Below are positions 1 to 9,879 of a stretch of DNA of 64,000 nucleotides, in pieces. The notes below the pieces were generated by a model. The model did no database searches and was not told the DNA's origin. It worked only from the letters and a program-made list of their open reading frames with translations. The stretch covers positions 3,431,001 to 3,495,000 of the forward strand of contig NZ_JARRCW010000001.1 of assembly GCF_031501865.1 (NCBI RefSeq). The letters run 5' to 3'. The position numbers and the translations under genes were made by a program. Source of the stretch: Pseudovibrio sp. M1P-2-3. GTDB lineage: Bacteria; Pseudomonadota; Alphaproteobacteria; Rhizobiales; Stappiaceae. The stretch's first letter is position 1. Every line of letters starts with the position of its first letter.

Positions 1-1
1 C

Positions 2-142
2 TTTCTCTTGACGCGCCTTTACGACTGGATCAGTGTACCGGAAGGTGCTCTCGTTACTCCAAAGAACCCTCTCGAATATCTCGCCAAACTCCGGTTCCAC
101 CGTGATGTTTCAAGTGCAAGCGCATATGGATTAGATCGATGA
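2..142 (+). CDS. thrB: homoserine kinase, C-terminal end (partial)
   Basis: An open frame enters from the left edge and ends at TGA 140-142. Its last 46 residues contain FLLTRLYDW, then [15 protein letters not shown] and a KLRFHR stretch, which is how alphaproteobacterial ThrB proteins end. ThrB phosphorylates homoserine for threonine synthesis in the cytoplasm. The stop overlaps the rnhA start by four bases (ATGA), so the two are translationally coupled, and thrB-rnhA is the usual order in this group. The call rests on a short tail and on synteny. thrC, the next enzyme of the pathway, lies 6.5 kb away on the other strand. Confidence 0.75.
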   Translation, partial: FLLTRLYDWISVPEGALVTPKNPLEYLAKLRFHRDVSSASAYGLDR

Positions 143-594
143 CAAGTCAATCACGAGTAAAAGCATGGACAGATGGGGCATGCTCGGGTAACCCCGGTCC
201 TGGTGGCTGGGGCGTTTTACTTCGCTATGGGACCCACGAAAAAGAACTGTCCGGCGGCGAACAAGACACCACAAACAACAGAATGGAGCTTCAAGCTGCA
301 ATCCAAGCTCTGGATAGCTTAAAGCGCCCCTGTTCTATTGATCTTTACACGGATAGTTCCTACGTCAAAAACGGCATTACACAATGGATGCATAACTGGA
401 AGCGTAAGGGCTGGCGAACTGCATCGAACTCTCCAGTAAAAAATGCCGATCTTTGGCAAACCTTGGACGAGGCTGCCAAACGACATGATGTGGCTTGGCA
501 TTGGATTAAGGGCCATGCAGGACATGAGGAAAATGAAAAAGCCGATGAATTGGCCCGCAGAGGCATGCAACCCTTTAAAGAGCTAAAGGCATAG
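139..594 (+). CDS. rnhA: ribonuclease HI
   Basis: RNase HI cuts the RNA strand of RNA-DNA hybrids, removing Okazaki primers and R-loops. At 151 residues it has the usual length. The four metal-binding acidic residues are visible: D12 in [16 protein letters not shown]50 in NNRMELQ, D72 in YTDSSYV and D136 in KADELA. The catalytic-loop histidine is H126 in KGHAGHEEN. The start overlaps the thrB stop by four bases. A diacylglycerol-kinase-like gene follows after 11 bases, so these three probably share a transcript. Confidence 0.96.
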   Translation: MTSQSRVKAWTDGACSGNPGPGGWGVLLRYGTHEKELSGGEQDTTNNRMELQAAIQALDSLKRPCSIDLYTDSSYVKNGITQWMHNWKRKGWRTASNSPVKNADLWQTLDEAAKRHDVAWHWIKGHAGHEENEKADELARRGMQPFKELKA

Positions 595-605
595 ATTGCA
601 CCGCT

Positions 606-1532
606 ATGGATACATTGGCTTTAAGCAAGTGTGCGAGCAAAAGTGTATCAGACTACGTGGTTTGTCGCAAAGTTCTTATAGTCGCCAATCCAACAGCAAG
701 CCATTATAGTTCAAATAGAATAGGGAAGCTTAAGTGCGAGCTGGAAAAGCTATCTTACAGTGTTGAGCTGATCCAAACAAAAAAAGTAGGCGAGATTTCT
801 GCAATTTGCGCTGATCCTCAGCTTGACGCAGAAATTATTGTTGTGGCTGGTGGAGATGGGTCTGTAAATGAAGCGGCCCAAACAATCCAAGAGCTTGGCG
901 TAAAACCAGTTATTACCATTTTACCCATGGGTACAGCTAATCTATTAGCACGAGAACTGAGCCTACCTGAAAATCCACTTAAACTTGCTCACCTCATTCA
1001 CGCAGGGCATATCTCACATTTATACCACTGCATTGCAAATGGTCGTCCATTTTACTCTTGTGCTTCTGCTGGAATAGATGCGGAGATCATTCACACTCTG
1101 CCCTATTCAGCCAAACGAAGATTTGGGAAAGTAGCCTACTTCTTTAAGGCCTTACAGATTGGCCTCACAAGACGGCAAAGCCTGTTCAAAGTCAGAGCCA
1201 ACAATGAAACTCATCTATGTAATATGGTTATTGCGCTCAATGGAAACTACTATGCAAGCCTTTCTGTAACGAAAGAACAAGGTAGCATTTTAGAACAAGG
1301 AATGTTTCTGGTTCTGGTCAAGCAAGATCGGCTGTTGAGTTTGATCAATTTAGGTATCCGTCTTTATTTCAATCGCTTTTTTAAGTCCAATGATATTGAA
1401 ATTATCAAGACGAATGAAGCCTATGTCGTTAGCCACCGATCCGCGGCTGTCCAGATAGATGGGGAACCGTTTGGCGGCACACCAATACTCCTCGAGTGTA
1501 AAGAAAAGACGCTTCCAGTCTTAGTACCTTGA
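606..1532 (+). CDS. diacylglycerol kinase catalytic-domain (YegS/LCB5-like) lipid kinase
   Basis: A 308-residue protein of the DAGK-catalytic/YegS fold. The nucleotide-binding GGDG sits at residues 82-85 and is followed by SVNEAA; a second glycine motif, PMGTANLLARELSLP, follows near residues 107-121. The C-terminal half holds the beta-sandwich domain, with QIDGEPFGG near the end. Family members phosphorylate diacylglycerol, sphingoid bases or related lipids at the inner membrane; the substrate cannot be read from the sequence. No signal peptide or membrane segment is evident. It follows rnhA closely and converges with the c-di-GMP gene on the other strand. Confidence 0.85.
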   Translation: MDTLALSKCASKSVSDYVVCRKVLIVANPTASHYSSNRIGKLKCELEKLSYSVELIQTKKVGEISAICADPQLDAEIIVVAGGDGSVNEAAQTIQELGVKPVITILPMGTANLLARELSLPENPLKLAHLIHAGHISHLYHCIANGRPFYSCASAGIDAEIIHTLPYSAKRRFGKVAYFFKALQIGLTRRQSLFKVRANNETHLCNMVIALNGNYYASLSVTKEQGSILEQGMFLVLVKQDRLLSLINLGIRLYFNRFFKSNDIEIIKTNEAYVVSHRSAAVQIDGEPFGGTPILLECKEKTLPVLVP

Positions 1533-1644
1533 ACTATCAGAGTGCTTTTCACTCCAATAGCCCATATCCCTATCCAACTTTCAGAAAACAATTTATAACT
1601 GCTATCTGCTCAAAGCTATCCTTTAAAAGAGCCTGCTACCTTGG

Positions 1645-4506
1645 CTAATGCGTTTTCAAAAGTTTCGTGGCATCAGCAGCCGTCATTGGCCGTCCATACA
1701 AATATCCTTGAACATATTCGCAGCCTAATTGGTACAATTCGAGGGCATCAGATTCTGTCTCCGCCCCTTCTGCAATAACCTCCATTCCAAGGTCATGCCC
1801 AAGCGCAACGATAGAACGCAAAATAACAGGCCGAGCACTTTGGCCATTCGGCCGCACGAATGACTGATCAACTTTAATCGTATCAAACTGAAAACGCTGC
1901 AGATAACTTAAGGACGAATACCCAGTACCAAAGTCATCGAGAGAAAGGCCTGCCCCAAGATCACGAAGCTTCTCCAGAACCTTAACCGAGAACTCGGGAT
2001 TCTGCATCACGAGCGATTCAGTCAACTCCAGTTTCAAGGAGCCCGGAGCAACGGCTGTTCGAGAGAGAATTGCTTTAACATCGGTTATCAGGTCATGCTT
2101 CAACAACTGCCGAGAGGAGATATTAACCGCTACAGACAGGGGAGTACTTCTTTGGAAGTTGCGTTGCCATTGCGCCAGCTGCCTTGCACTGCTGTCCAGA
2201 ATTTTAAGGCCCAACTCATTTATAAGGCCTGTTTGTTCAGCAATTGGAATAAACTCTAATGGAGAAATCAGGCCCCGAGTTGGATGTTCCCAACGGGCGA
2301 GGGCTTCAAAACCTGCGATCGACTTGTCAGAGGCACGAATAACTGGCTGATAAAAGACCCGTATCTGTTCTTTTTCAAGCGCAATTCGCAGGTCACTGTC
2401 CAATGTCAAAACGTTTTGGCTTAACGGACGAAGCATGGGGCGGAACACTTCCACACGATCTCCACCTGCTCTTTTTGCGTGACTAAGTGCGACTTCAGCA
2501 TCTCCAAATAGATCAGTCGCTGTCGTACTTGTTTCTGTGAAAGTGGCAACACCAATGGAACTTGTCAAAAAGACTTCCTGTTGCCCGAACGTTACAGGCG
2601 TTCGCAGCACTTTTCGTAGGTCATCTGCAAAACTGGCGACCTTATCTATAGTACTTTCCGAAATTACCAAGGCTGCAAATGTATCTGCATTAATGCGCGC
2701 AAGGGAATCCTGTGCTTTCATCAAGCGTGATAAGCGGCGCGAAGCAGTCAAAAGCATAGTGTCTCCAGCCGCTTGGCCAATACTATCATTGACTTGCCTA
2801 AAACGGTCCAGGTCCATCAATATGATTGAAGGCTTACTCACCCCACCGGCACGAAAGCGAGCCATTGCTCCATTCAGGCGATCCATAAAGATCTCCCTAT
2901 TTGGCAAGCCCGTCAGGTTGTCATGAACGGCATCATGCATCAGCCGTTCTTCAGCTACTTTTTGAGCTGTAATATCCAGCATGGTTCCAACACATCGGAT
3001 GACTTCACCATCAGAGCCAAGGACGGGTCGTGAGCGCAGCTTAAACCAACGATAGTGGCTATCCTCACCACGCAGGCGAAAGATCTGGTTAATGCGCCCT
3101 CTTCGCTGATCTATAACAGCGTCCAATGTCCCGCGAAACAAGTCTCTATCTTGTGGGTGCAGAACATTCAGCCACTCACGGGCGTGCCCTTCTAGCGCTC
3201 CATGCTGCAGGCCAAGAGCTTCTTCCAGTCCATGAGAAACTGAAATACGATCCCGGTCCACATCCCAGTCCCAAATCATATCCCCCGAACCAGTCAGAGC
3301 GAGTGCTTTACGCTCCGCATCTGTAACAACTCCCTGCGCAATGCCACCGCCGGCAAATGCATGCTGCATTACAGTAAAGCCTATTAGCATAACAATCAGG
3401 ACAAGACCTCCGGCCAAAGCAGGCTGGACAAGGTCGTTTTGAAGCCCGCCTGTTGTTGTGATCCACGCTCCCAGCATCCAAACAATCAAAAGGAACCAGG
3501 AAGGGATCAACATTACAGCGCGCTCATACCCCCGAAAGGCCAAACCAAGGATGACGACAAAGCCTCCTACCGCAAAAAGGCCAAAAAATAGACGGGAGAT
3601 GCCTGCGGCAACATTGGGATCCCAAAGAGCAATAACAACCAATGCCAATACAAGCAAACCCATACCAAAGGCCAGATGCGAGTAATGGATATGCCAACGG
3701 TTGAGGTTAAGGTATGCATAAAGGAATACGACTAAAGACGACGTCAGGCCAATTTCAGCAATCGCTCTGTAAAGCTGCGCTTCTCCCAGCGAAAGGCCAA
3801 ATATAAGATTCCAGAAACCGAAATCAATACATAAATAAACCATAACGGCCCAAGCCAGAGCCGCAGTTGCCGGAAACAGAACAGTACCTTTCACAACAAA
3901 TAATATAGTCAGGAACAGCGCCAGTAAGCCTGCGATACCAAGTACGATTCCCTTGTAGAGAGTATACGCGTTGATGTTATCCTTATAGGCTTCAGGATCC
4001 CACAGCCTTAACTCAGGCAGCTCTGAGGTCTGCATTTCTGCGACAAAAGTCACGACAGCGCCCGGATCTAGGGTCAGTCGGAATATATCTGCATCCGTGC
4101 TCCGCTCTCGTTCGGGAGCGATACCTTGACTAGGCGTGACGGAAATAATTCTTCGCTCACCAAGGTCTGGGTTAAAAACACCAGCCCCGGACATTTTGTA
4201 GTAGGGCGCGACAAGCAGCTTGTCTAACTGTTCATCACCAGTATTGGAAAGTGCAAACACAGCCCATGAGGAATTTCCACTGGCAGTCGACCGCACCTCA
4301 ATTCGGCGCACGATACCATCACTTGCCGGCGCAGTAGACACTTGCAGGTTGGCACCAGCATTTGGATAGAGCGTGATAACATCAGTCAGGTCTACCGCAT
4401 CCACATCTTGTGGTACCACAATAGCATCCAATGCATGGGCGTTGAGCATCATTGCTGTAGTGAAGATACCAACCAGAGCAGCTAGTAGAAAACGGTAAAC
4501 GCGCAC
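1645..4506 (-). CDS. membrane sensor with 7TM, PAS, degenerate GGDEF and intact EAL domains (probable c-di-GMP phosphodiesterase)
   Basis: About 953 residues from a GTG start at 4506, chosen because GGGGAG lies seven bases upstream and the protein then opens with a standard signal peptide (RVYRFLLAALVG...). An upstream ATG at 4587 overlaps the preceding stop and would add 27 atypical residues. Order: periplasmic sensor (about 25-175), seven membrane segments (about 178-385, 7TMR-DISM-like), PAS (about 398-518), GGDEF (about 525-690), EAL (about 700-945). The GGDEF signature is replaced by NADTF (606-610), so cyclase activity is unlikely. EAL (734-736), LTES and DDFGTGYSS (from 857) are intact, which predicts c-di-GMP hydrolysis. 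It is the last gene of the thrC-M16-GNAT group. Confidence 0.9.
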   Translation of the reverse strand: MRVYRFLLAALVGIFTTAMMLNAHALDAIVVPQDVDAVDLTDVITLYPNAGANLQVSTAPASDGIVRRIEVRSTASGNSSWAVFALSNTGDEQLDKLLVAPYYKMSGAGVFNPDLGERRIISVTPSQGIAPERERSTDADIFRLTLDPGAVVTFVAEMQTSELPELRLWDPEAYKDNINAYTLYKGIVLGIAGLLALFLTILFVVKGTVLFPATAALAWAVMVYLCIDFGFWNLIFGLSLGEAQLYRAIAEIGLTSSLVVFLYAYLNLNRWHIHYSHLAFGMGLLVLALVVIALWDPNVAAGISRLFFGLFAVGGFVVILGLAFRGYERAVMLIPSWFLLIVWMLGAWITTTGGLQNDLVQPALAGGLVLIVMLIGFTVMQHAFAGGGIAQGVVTDAERKALALTGSGDMIWDWDVDRDRISVSHGLEEALGLQHGALEGHAREWLNVLHPQDRDLFRGTLDAVIDQRRGRINQIFRLRGEDSHYRWFKLRSRPVLGSDGEVIRCVGTMLDITAQKVAEERLMHDAVHDNLTGLPNREIFMDRLNGAMARFRAGGVSKPSIILMDLDRFRQVNDSIGQAAGDTMLLTASRRLSRLMKAQDSLARINADTFAALVISESTIDKVASFADDLRKVLRTPVTFGQQEVFLTSSIGVATFTETSTTATDLFGDAEVALSHAKRAGGDRVEVFRPMLRPLSQNVLTLDSDLRIALEKEQIRVFYQPVIRASDKSIAGFEALARWEHPTRGLISPLEFIPIAEQTGLINELGLKILDSSARQLAQWQRNFQRSTPLSVAVNISSRQLLKHDLITDVKAILSRTAVAPGSLKLELTESLVMQNPEFSVKVLEKLRDLGAGLSLDDFGTGYSSLSYLQRFQFDTIKVDQSFVRPNGQSARPVILRSIVALGHDLGMEVIAEGAETESDALELYQLGCEYVQGYLYGRPMTAADATKLLKTH

Positions 4507-4583
4507 ATTTAACTCCCCGCGGGCTTGCACCCCGCAATACTTCGACGTCCCACCAGTTTGGTGAACCCATCTTGTGTACAGCG

Positions 4584-5249
4584 TCACAGCATCTGTTTCA
4601 CGCCTCTAGCAGCATCGATACCCTGTTTATCCCCATCGACCTCTGATTGAGGCTTTTTCATGGCATGGCCGAGAAGTTCTTTTTGCAAACATGCAAATAA
4701 AACATGATCTTGCCACTTTCCATTAATACACAGATACTCTTTTGCGTAGCCTACATCGTGAAATCCGACGCGTTTCAAAAGTCCAATTGAGGCATTGTTC
4801 GAGGCAAGACAAGCGGCTTCAATCCGGTGCAGGTTTTCTTTTTGAAACATATAATCAAGAGCGCACTGGACGCCGCGCCTCATATACCCCTGACCTGCAT
4901 GGCGTGCTCCCATCCAATACCCCAAAGATGCTGCTTGACTAACTCCTCTTCGCACATTGGTCAGATTCAACCCGCCCAGCAGCTCATTGGTCCCCTTCTT
5001 AAAGATAAAAAAAGGAAAGGCGATTCTCGAGCGCCTTTCCTGACTTTGCCGTCGGATACGAGTTTTAAATGAAGTTTTAGAAAGCTCGTCTTTTGTCCAA
5101 AGAGGCTCCCAGGGTTGGAGAAAAGTCTGACTTTCCCCTCTCAACTGTCTCCACTGCTCGTAATCCCGCAGGTCTGGACTTCGCAAATACACCCCATCTC
5201 CACCAAGAATATCTTGATGCTCTCCGGCCTTGAACAAACTCGCAATCAC
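4584..5249 (-). CDS. GNAT acetyltransferase, RimJ/RimL type
   Basis: A 221-residue GNAT protein that resembles the ribosomal-protein N-acetyltransferases RimJ/RimL. It opens with a YLRSPDLRDYEQW segment. The acetyl-CoA-binding region is seen in LGYWMGARHAGQGYMRRGVQCAL (here split across about residues 109-131), followed by the late NxxSIGLLKRVGF pattern typical of the family. RimJ-like enzymes acetylate protein N-termini; the actual target is unknown. The start lies 27 bases after the M16 peptidase stop and the stop overlaps the longest possible frame of the next gene, so it is an internal gene of a four-gene minus-strand unit. Confidence 0.85.
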   Translation of the reverse strand: MIASLFKAGEHQDILGGDGVYLRSPDLRDYEQWRQLRGESQTFLQPWEPLWTKDELSKTSFKTRIRRQSQERRSRIAFPFFIFKKGTNELLGGLNLTNVRRGVSQAASLGYWMGARHAGQGYMRRGVQCALDYMFQKENLHRIEAACLASNNASIGLLKRVGFHDVGYAKEYLCINGKWQDHVLFACLQKELLGHAMKKPQSEVDGDKQGIDAARGVKQML

Positions 5250-5276
5250 GAAACTCCCTCCCCTTATGAAGTCCCT

Positions 5277-6551
5277 TTATCCTTGATTTATCGAGGCGAA
5301 CTCTTTCCTTATTTCCTCTAAAGGCATAATTGACGCATCTGGCCCCACATAGACCAATGTTGGCTTACTCCCTGAGAAAATTCCAGTCGCAACATTTTGG
5401 ACCTGCTCTTTCGTTACCGCCATAACTTTAGCAGATAATTCATCAACAGGAATAACACGTTCATGAACCAGTATCTGTCTGGCAATCTGCCCAGCGCGCG
5501 TTGCCGGACTTTCCAGAGCCATCATCAGGCCAGCTTTAATCTGCGCTTGCGCACGGGCGACCTCCTTATCTGTAATCCCGTTTGCAGCTTCTTTCAGAAC
5601 TTCCACAACTACAGGCATAAGCTCACCAGTATCACGCGGACTAGTTGCCGCATGAACCGCCATTAAGCCACTGTCTGAAAATGCCCAATGGAACGAATAG
5701 ATGGAGTAGCACAGGCCTCGCTTCTCTCGAACTTCTTGAAATAAGCGTGAGGACATTCCGCCACCAAGGATAGAAGCAAGAATTTGAGAGGCATAATAGT
5801 CTTCATGATGATAGTTCAGACCTTCAAATCCCAAGATAATCTGAACCTCTTGAAGATCCCGAACAATGCTCTTCTCGCCCCCCACATATCGGGTGCTGGC
5901 CACATCATGTATCGCTCCCTCAGGCAAACCGGCAAAGCAAGCGTCGGCCATACGTACCAGCTCGTCATGGTTCACTTTACCGGCGGCGGATAACACCATA
6001 TTCGATCCACAATAATGCCGATCCATATAGGAGCGTATGGCATCTGGGCTAAAACTCTCCACTGTCTCGGGCGTTCCAAGAATAGGCCGCCCAATCGCCT
6101 GATCTGGCCAAGAAGTTTCCAAAAGAAGATCAAAGGCCTGATCCTCAGGCGTATCTTGGGCAGCACCAATCTCTTGAAGGATAACGTGCTTTTCCCGCTC
6201 TAGCTCGTCACTGTCAAACAAGGAGTACTGGAGAATATCAGCAAGAATATCTAAGGATAATGGAACATCTTCAGCTAGTGTGCGCACGTAATAGTTTGTA
6301 TGTTCAACGCTGGTTGCAGCATTCATCTCACCGCCAGCTGCTTCAATATCTTCCGCAATCTGGGCAGCTGTTCTCGTCTTGGTTCCTTTGAAGGCCATAT
6401 GTTCCAGAAGATGCGTCAAGCCATTTTCATCAGCTTTTTCACACCGAGACCCAGCCTTTACCCATACACCCAGAGTTGCAGTTTGCAGGTGTTCCATCTC
6501 ATCAGAAACGATAGTAAGACCATTGGAAAGTTTAGTTGTTTTCACAGCCAT
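5277..6551 (-). CDS. M16 family zinc peptidase (mitochondrial processing peptidase-like)
   Basis: A 424-residue single-unit M16B peptidase without a signal peptide, so cytoplasmic. The inverted zinc motif HLLEH is at residues 47-51 and the distal glutamate ligand is E127 in VILQEIGAAQ, exactly 76 residues on. The glycine-rich late segment GGGMSSRLFQEVREKRGLCY is that of MPP-like peptidases. Alphaproteobacterial members are the closest bacterial relatives of the mitochondrial processing peptidase. It starts two bases from the thrC stop, and the thrC-M16 pairing is common in Hyphomicrobiales. Substrate unknown. Confidence 0.93.
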   Translation of the reverse strand: MAVKTTKLSNGLTIVSDEMEHLQTATLGVWVKAGSRCEKADENGLTHLLEHMAFKGTKTRTAAQIAEDIEAAGGEMNAATSVEHTNYYVRTLAEDVPLSLDILADILQYSLFDSDELEREKHVILQEIGAAQDTPEDQAFDLLLETSWPDQAIGRPILGTPETVESFSPDAIRSYMDRHYCGSNMVLSAAGKVNHDELVRMADACFAGLPEGAIHDVASTRYVGGEKSIVRDLQEVQIILGFEGLNYHHEDYYASQILASILGGGMSSRLFQEVREKRGLCYSIYSFHWAFSDSGLMAVHAATSPRDTGELMPVVVEVLKEAANGITDKEVARAQAQIKAGLMMALESPATRAGQIARQILVHERVIPVDELSAKVMAVTKEQVQNVATGIFSGSKPTLVYVGPDASIMPLEEIRKEFASINQG

Positions 6552-6552
6552 A

Positions 6553-7959
6553 TTATGACATCGCCTTGGCAGCTCTGGAGTTCTTGAGAACGTATTCTTC
6601 TACGGCCTGAATACTGGCGGGCAAAACAGTAAAACGTTCTTCTCTATCGAGCAAATCACTAAGGTGCTCAGGCAATTGTGGACGAACATTGCTCGCATCT
6701 TCAACTGCATCTGGGAATTTAGAAGGATGAGCCGTTGAAAGAACAACCATCGGCACGCCTTCCTCTAAAGACTCATTTGCAACCTTCATAGCAGCTGCAG
6801 TATGCGGATCCATCAGGTAGCCACTATTTTGAATAGTGTGTTTTATCGTTTCCGAAATTTCGGTTTCCGATGCACGTCCCGCAGAGAATTTTGTTCGAAT
6901 CTTCGTGAGAGCTTCTTCCGGAATCTCAAAGCTGCCTGACTGCTTAAGCCCGTCCATTTGCCTTTGAACTGCACTTCCATCCCTATTTTGAGTTTCAAAC
7001 AAAAGGCGTTCAAAGTTGGAAGATACTTGAATATCCATGGACGGGGAAGTCGTTGAAACTACACCTCTGGTCACATAAGAACCACTTTCAAGCGTACGGG
7101 CAAGAATATCATTGGTATTCGTTGCAATAACAAGATTACGGATCGGTAGTCCCATTTGCATGGCAACATAGCCCGCAAATATATCGCCGAAGTTTCCTGT
7201 AGGAACCGTAAAGGATACCTCTCTGTCTGGTCCCCCCAGTGCCACAGCAGAGGTGAAGTAGTAAACAACTTGAGCTACAATTCTGGCCCAGTTAATGGAG
7301 TTTACACCAGCAAGAGAAACTTTCTGACGAAACTTCGGATTGTTGAACATCTCTTTAAGGATGCCCTGACAATCATCAAAGTTCCCTTTTAAGGCGAGCG
7401 CATGGATATTTTCTTCGCCGCTCGTTGTCATCTGGTGTTGCTGAACAGCTGAGACCCGTCCCTCTGGAAACAGGATCGTAACGTCAATACGCTCCCGGCC
7501 CTTAAAGGCCTCGATAGCTGCACCACCTGTATCCCCAGAAGTGGCCCCAACTATAGTGGCACGCCTTCCCTCTTGACCCAAAACATAGTCCATCAGTCGG
7601 CCTAGAAGTTGCATCGCCACATCTTTGAAAGCAAGCGTTGGGCCGTGAAACAGTTCCAAAATAAACGTATTGGGGGCCGTTTGAACTAAGGGTGCGACAG
7701 TTCTATGAGAGAACTCAGCATACGCTTCTGCAATCATCTTCTGCAGTTCATCGAGCGGTATAGAGTCGCCAATGAACGGCTTTATCACTTCAAAAGCAAC
7801 AGTTTCATAGCTTTTGCCAGCCATATTCCGAATTTGGTCCAATGACAATTTCGGCCATTCTTTGGGAACGTAAAGTCCGCCATCGCTGGCAAGCCCCGCA
7901 AGAAGAACCTCAGCAAAATTAAGTTCTGGCGCTCTACCGCGCGTGCTAACGTATCTCAA
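6553..7959 (-). CDS. thrC: threonine synthase
   Basis: A PLP enzyme that converts O-phosphohomoserine to threonine, the last step of the pathway. It has 468 residues, the length of the long (class I) threonine synthases. The N-terminus MRYVSTRG is characteristic, the PLP lysine is K112 in LAFKDVAMQLL, and the phosphate-binding TSGDTGGAAIEAF loop is near residue 147. It is the first gene of a minus-strand unit that runs into the M16 peptidase, the GNAT enzyme and the c-di-GMP protein. The 160-base gap upstream should hold its promoter. No leader peptide or riboswitch is recognisable there. Confidence 0.96.
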   Translation of the reverse strand: MRYVSTRGRAPELNFAEVLLAGLASDGGLYVPKEWPKLSLDQIRNMAGKSYETVAFEVIKPFIGDSIPLDELQKMIAEAYAEFSHRTVAPLVQTAPNTFILELFHGPTLAFKDVAMQLLGRLMDYVLGQEGRRATIVGATSGDTGGAAIEAFKGRERIDVTILFPEGRVSAVQQHQMTTSGEENIHALALKGNFDDCQGILKEMFNNPKFRQKVSLAGVNSINWARIVAQVVYYFTSAVALGGPDREVSFTVPTGNFGDIFAGYVAMQMGLPIRNLVIATNTNDILARTLESGSYVTRGVVSTTSPSMDIQVSSNFERLLFETQNRDGSAVQRQMDGLKQSGSFEIPEEALTKIRTKFSAGRASETEISETIKHTIQNSGYLMDPHTAAAMKVANESLEEGVPMVVLSTAHPSKFPDAVEDASNVRPQLPEHLSDLLDREERFTVLPASIQAVEEYVLKNSRAAKAMS

Positions 7960-8119
7960 CTTAGTTTCCCTTTATTGCGGAGCATCCAGTAAGCCTAAAT
8001 AGGCAGAATTAGCCAGCGCAAACTAAACGCTGTACGTATATCTTGCAAGGGAGTCTCTAAAAGGAAAAAACGTTCTTTTCTAAAAAATTCTATTAAATAT
8101 AATCAAGATTTCACACAAA

Positions 8120-8716
8120 CTACGCATGACCAGCATCACTAGATAACATTCCCGGCTCAATGCCCATGAGTTTGAGAGCCTTTTGCCATTTATAATCCGC
8201 ATCATCATCAAAAATTAGTGAAGAATCAGCTTTACAGGTCAACCAACCATTCGCATGAATCTCAGCTTCCAGTTGCCCTGGGGCCCATCCAGCATACCCT
8301 AGAGCCAGCATAGCCTTTGAGGGTCCACGACCTTCGGCCAAAGCCCTTAGAATTTCAACAGTTGCTGTTAAACACACTCCGTCACGGATCGGAAGGCTTG
8401 AGTCCTCAATGTAGAAGTCATCGGAATGGAGAACAAAACCACGGCCGGTATCCACGGGCCCCCCTCTATAAACTTCAACATTTCCCCTCTTAATCTGATC
8501 AGCCGGCTGTTTTTCTAGTGCCGATATTTTCAATTGGTCAAGGAGTTGATTAAAAGATATATTATTTTCTTTCTGATTAAGAACAATCCCCATTGCACCT
8601 TCTTTGGAGTGTGCACACACATAGATCACGGAATGGGCAAAGCGGCCATCTTCCATAGTTGGCATCGCAATCAGGTACTGACCGTCAATAAAATTACTAT
8701 TCTCGATCTCACCCAT
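8120..8716 (-). CDS. YqgE/AlgH family protein (UPF0301)
   Basis: A 198-residue cytoplasmic protein of the YqgE/AlgH family. Hallmarks are [19 protein letters not shown] near the N-terminus, [24 protein letters not shown] in the middle and [16 protein letters not shown] towards the end. The molecular function of the family is not settled; AlgH was linked genetically to alginate regulation in Pseudomonas. It is transcribed away from the DsbD-N-like gene and the peroxiredoxin, an arrangement often seen in Hyphomicrobiales. Confidence 0.93.
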   Translation of the reverse strand: MGEIENSNFIDGQYLIAMPTMEDGRFAHSVIYVCAHSKEGAMGIVLNQKENNISFNQLLDQLKISALEKQPADQIKRGNVEVYRGGPVDTGRGFVLHSDDFYIEDSSLPIRDGVCLTATVEILRALAEGRGPSKAMLALGYAGWAPGQLEAEIHANGWLTCKADSSLIFDDDADYKWQKALKLMGIEPGMLSSDAGHA

Positions 8717-8911
8717 TCTGTTAAATACTCCTTGTGCGACAAACCATTTCCATATTGCGACACTAGCGCTGACATGTACTATTGCAAAGCACCTCTTTCC
8801 ATTTTCTTAGGCCACGTGGGGAAATCTTCCAACTTCTGCTCGCGAAATTGTGATGACAATCCTGAAAGGCCGACTTTGAAAAGTGGGGCGATCTCAGCTA
8901 AAGGGTGAAAT

Positions 8912-9754
8912 ATGTATAGATTCAATTTTGCGTATTTCGTTGGTGCTTGCATTATTCTGCTCTCCCCAGCACAAGCCGACGACTTCTCCGGTTCGAACTG
9001 GGTGAATTTCGAAGGAGGCTCCGTCAGGCTAGTCCGCGCAAGTGCCCCTGAGGAAAGTGGTGACTATCTAGCTGGCCTTCAGTTCAAAATTAAAGAAGGC
9101 TGGCATATCTATTGGCGCTATCCAGGAGAAGTGGGCCTGCCCACCCAAGCAGATTTCACCAATTCTACAAATTTAAAAGATGCAAAAATCTATTACCCGC
9201 CACCACAAACCTATTTTGATGGTTATTCAACGTCACTGGTCTATAAAAAAGAGGCATTCCTTCCAATAAGGATTGAGAGAAAAAACTCTTACCGCCCTAC
9301 TCTTTTAAACAGCTCCGTCAATTTTGGTATTTGCTCAAAAGTTTGTGTACCTGCCTTCGCTAACCTATCGACGGTGCTACCAAGCACATCTACTAGGGAC
9401 ATGAAGCACGATCAGCTCTTTTACGAAGCTCTGGACAAGATACCCAAACCACTCGGCAAAGAAATTTCTCGGCTCATTTCAACCCAGATAGAGGGCAGCG
9501 GAACCAACAAACTACTGTTAATCAAAGCAACAGTTCCACAGGGAGAAACAACACCCGAACTTTTTGTGGAAGGCCCTCCCATGTCTTATCACGGCATCCC
9601 AAAACTTCTTGAAGTCAAGAACAATATTGCCACTTGGTCCTTGCCTTTAACGGGCTTTCCGCAACAAAAGGAAAAAGTCGAAGTTCGTTTTACGTTTTCT
9701 TTCGAACATAGCGCATTCGAGATGTCCAAGAAAATTCAAATGAACCCTTCTTAG
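8912..9754 (+). CDS. secreted DsbD N-terminal-domain-like protein
   Basis: A 280-residue protein with a signal peptide (residues 1 to about 22, cleavage near AQA-DD). The rest resembles the periplasmic N-terminal domain of the thiol-disulfide transporter DsbD, including GWHIYWRYPGEVG and a cysteine pair, C141 and C145, in the FGICSKVCVPA segment. There is no membrane or thioredoxin part, so it would be a stand-alone domain that might exchange electrons with another partner or serve another redox role in the periplasm. A 195-base gap separates it from divergent yqgE; a Prx5 peroxiredoxin follows 125 bases downstream. Confidence 0.8.
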   Translation: MYRFNFAYFVGACIILLSPAQADDFSGSNWVNFEGGSVRLVRASAPEESGDYLAGLQFKIKEGWHIYWRYPGEVGLPTQADFTNSTNLKDAKIYYPPPQTYFDGYSTSLVYKKEAFLPIRIERKNSYRPTLLNSSVNFGICSKVCVPAFANLSTVLPSTSTRDMKHDQLFYEALDKIPKPLGKEISRLISTQIEGSGTNKLLLIKATVPQGETTPELFVEGPPMSYHGIPKLLEVKNNIATWSLPLTGFPQQKEKVEVRFTFSFEHSAFEMSKKIQMNPS

Positions 9755-9879
9755 CGGGAGTTTTAATTTTTCATATTGCGCATCACAATACGCAGACATG
9801 CCTTCAGACATTCACTCAGACCCATAAGTTCGAAGAAACTTCGGCCTGAATGTATAACCTATAAATTAATGAGGAACCC

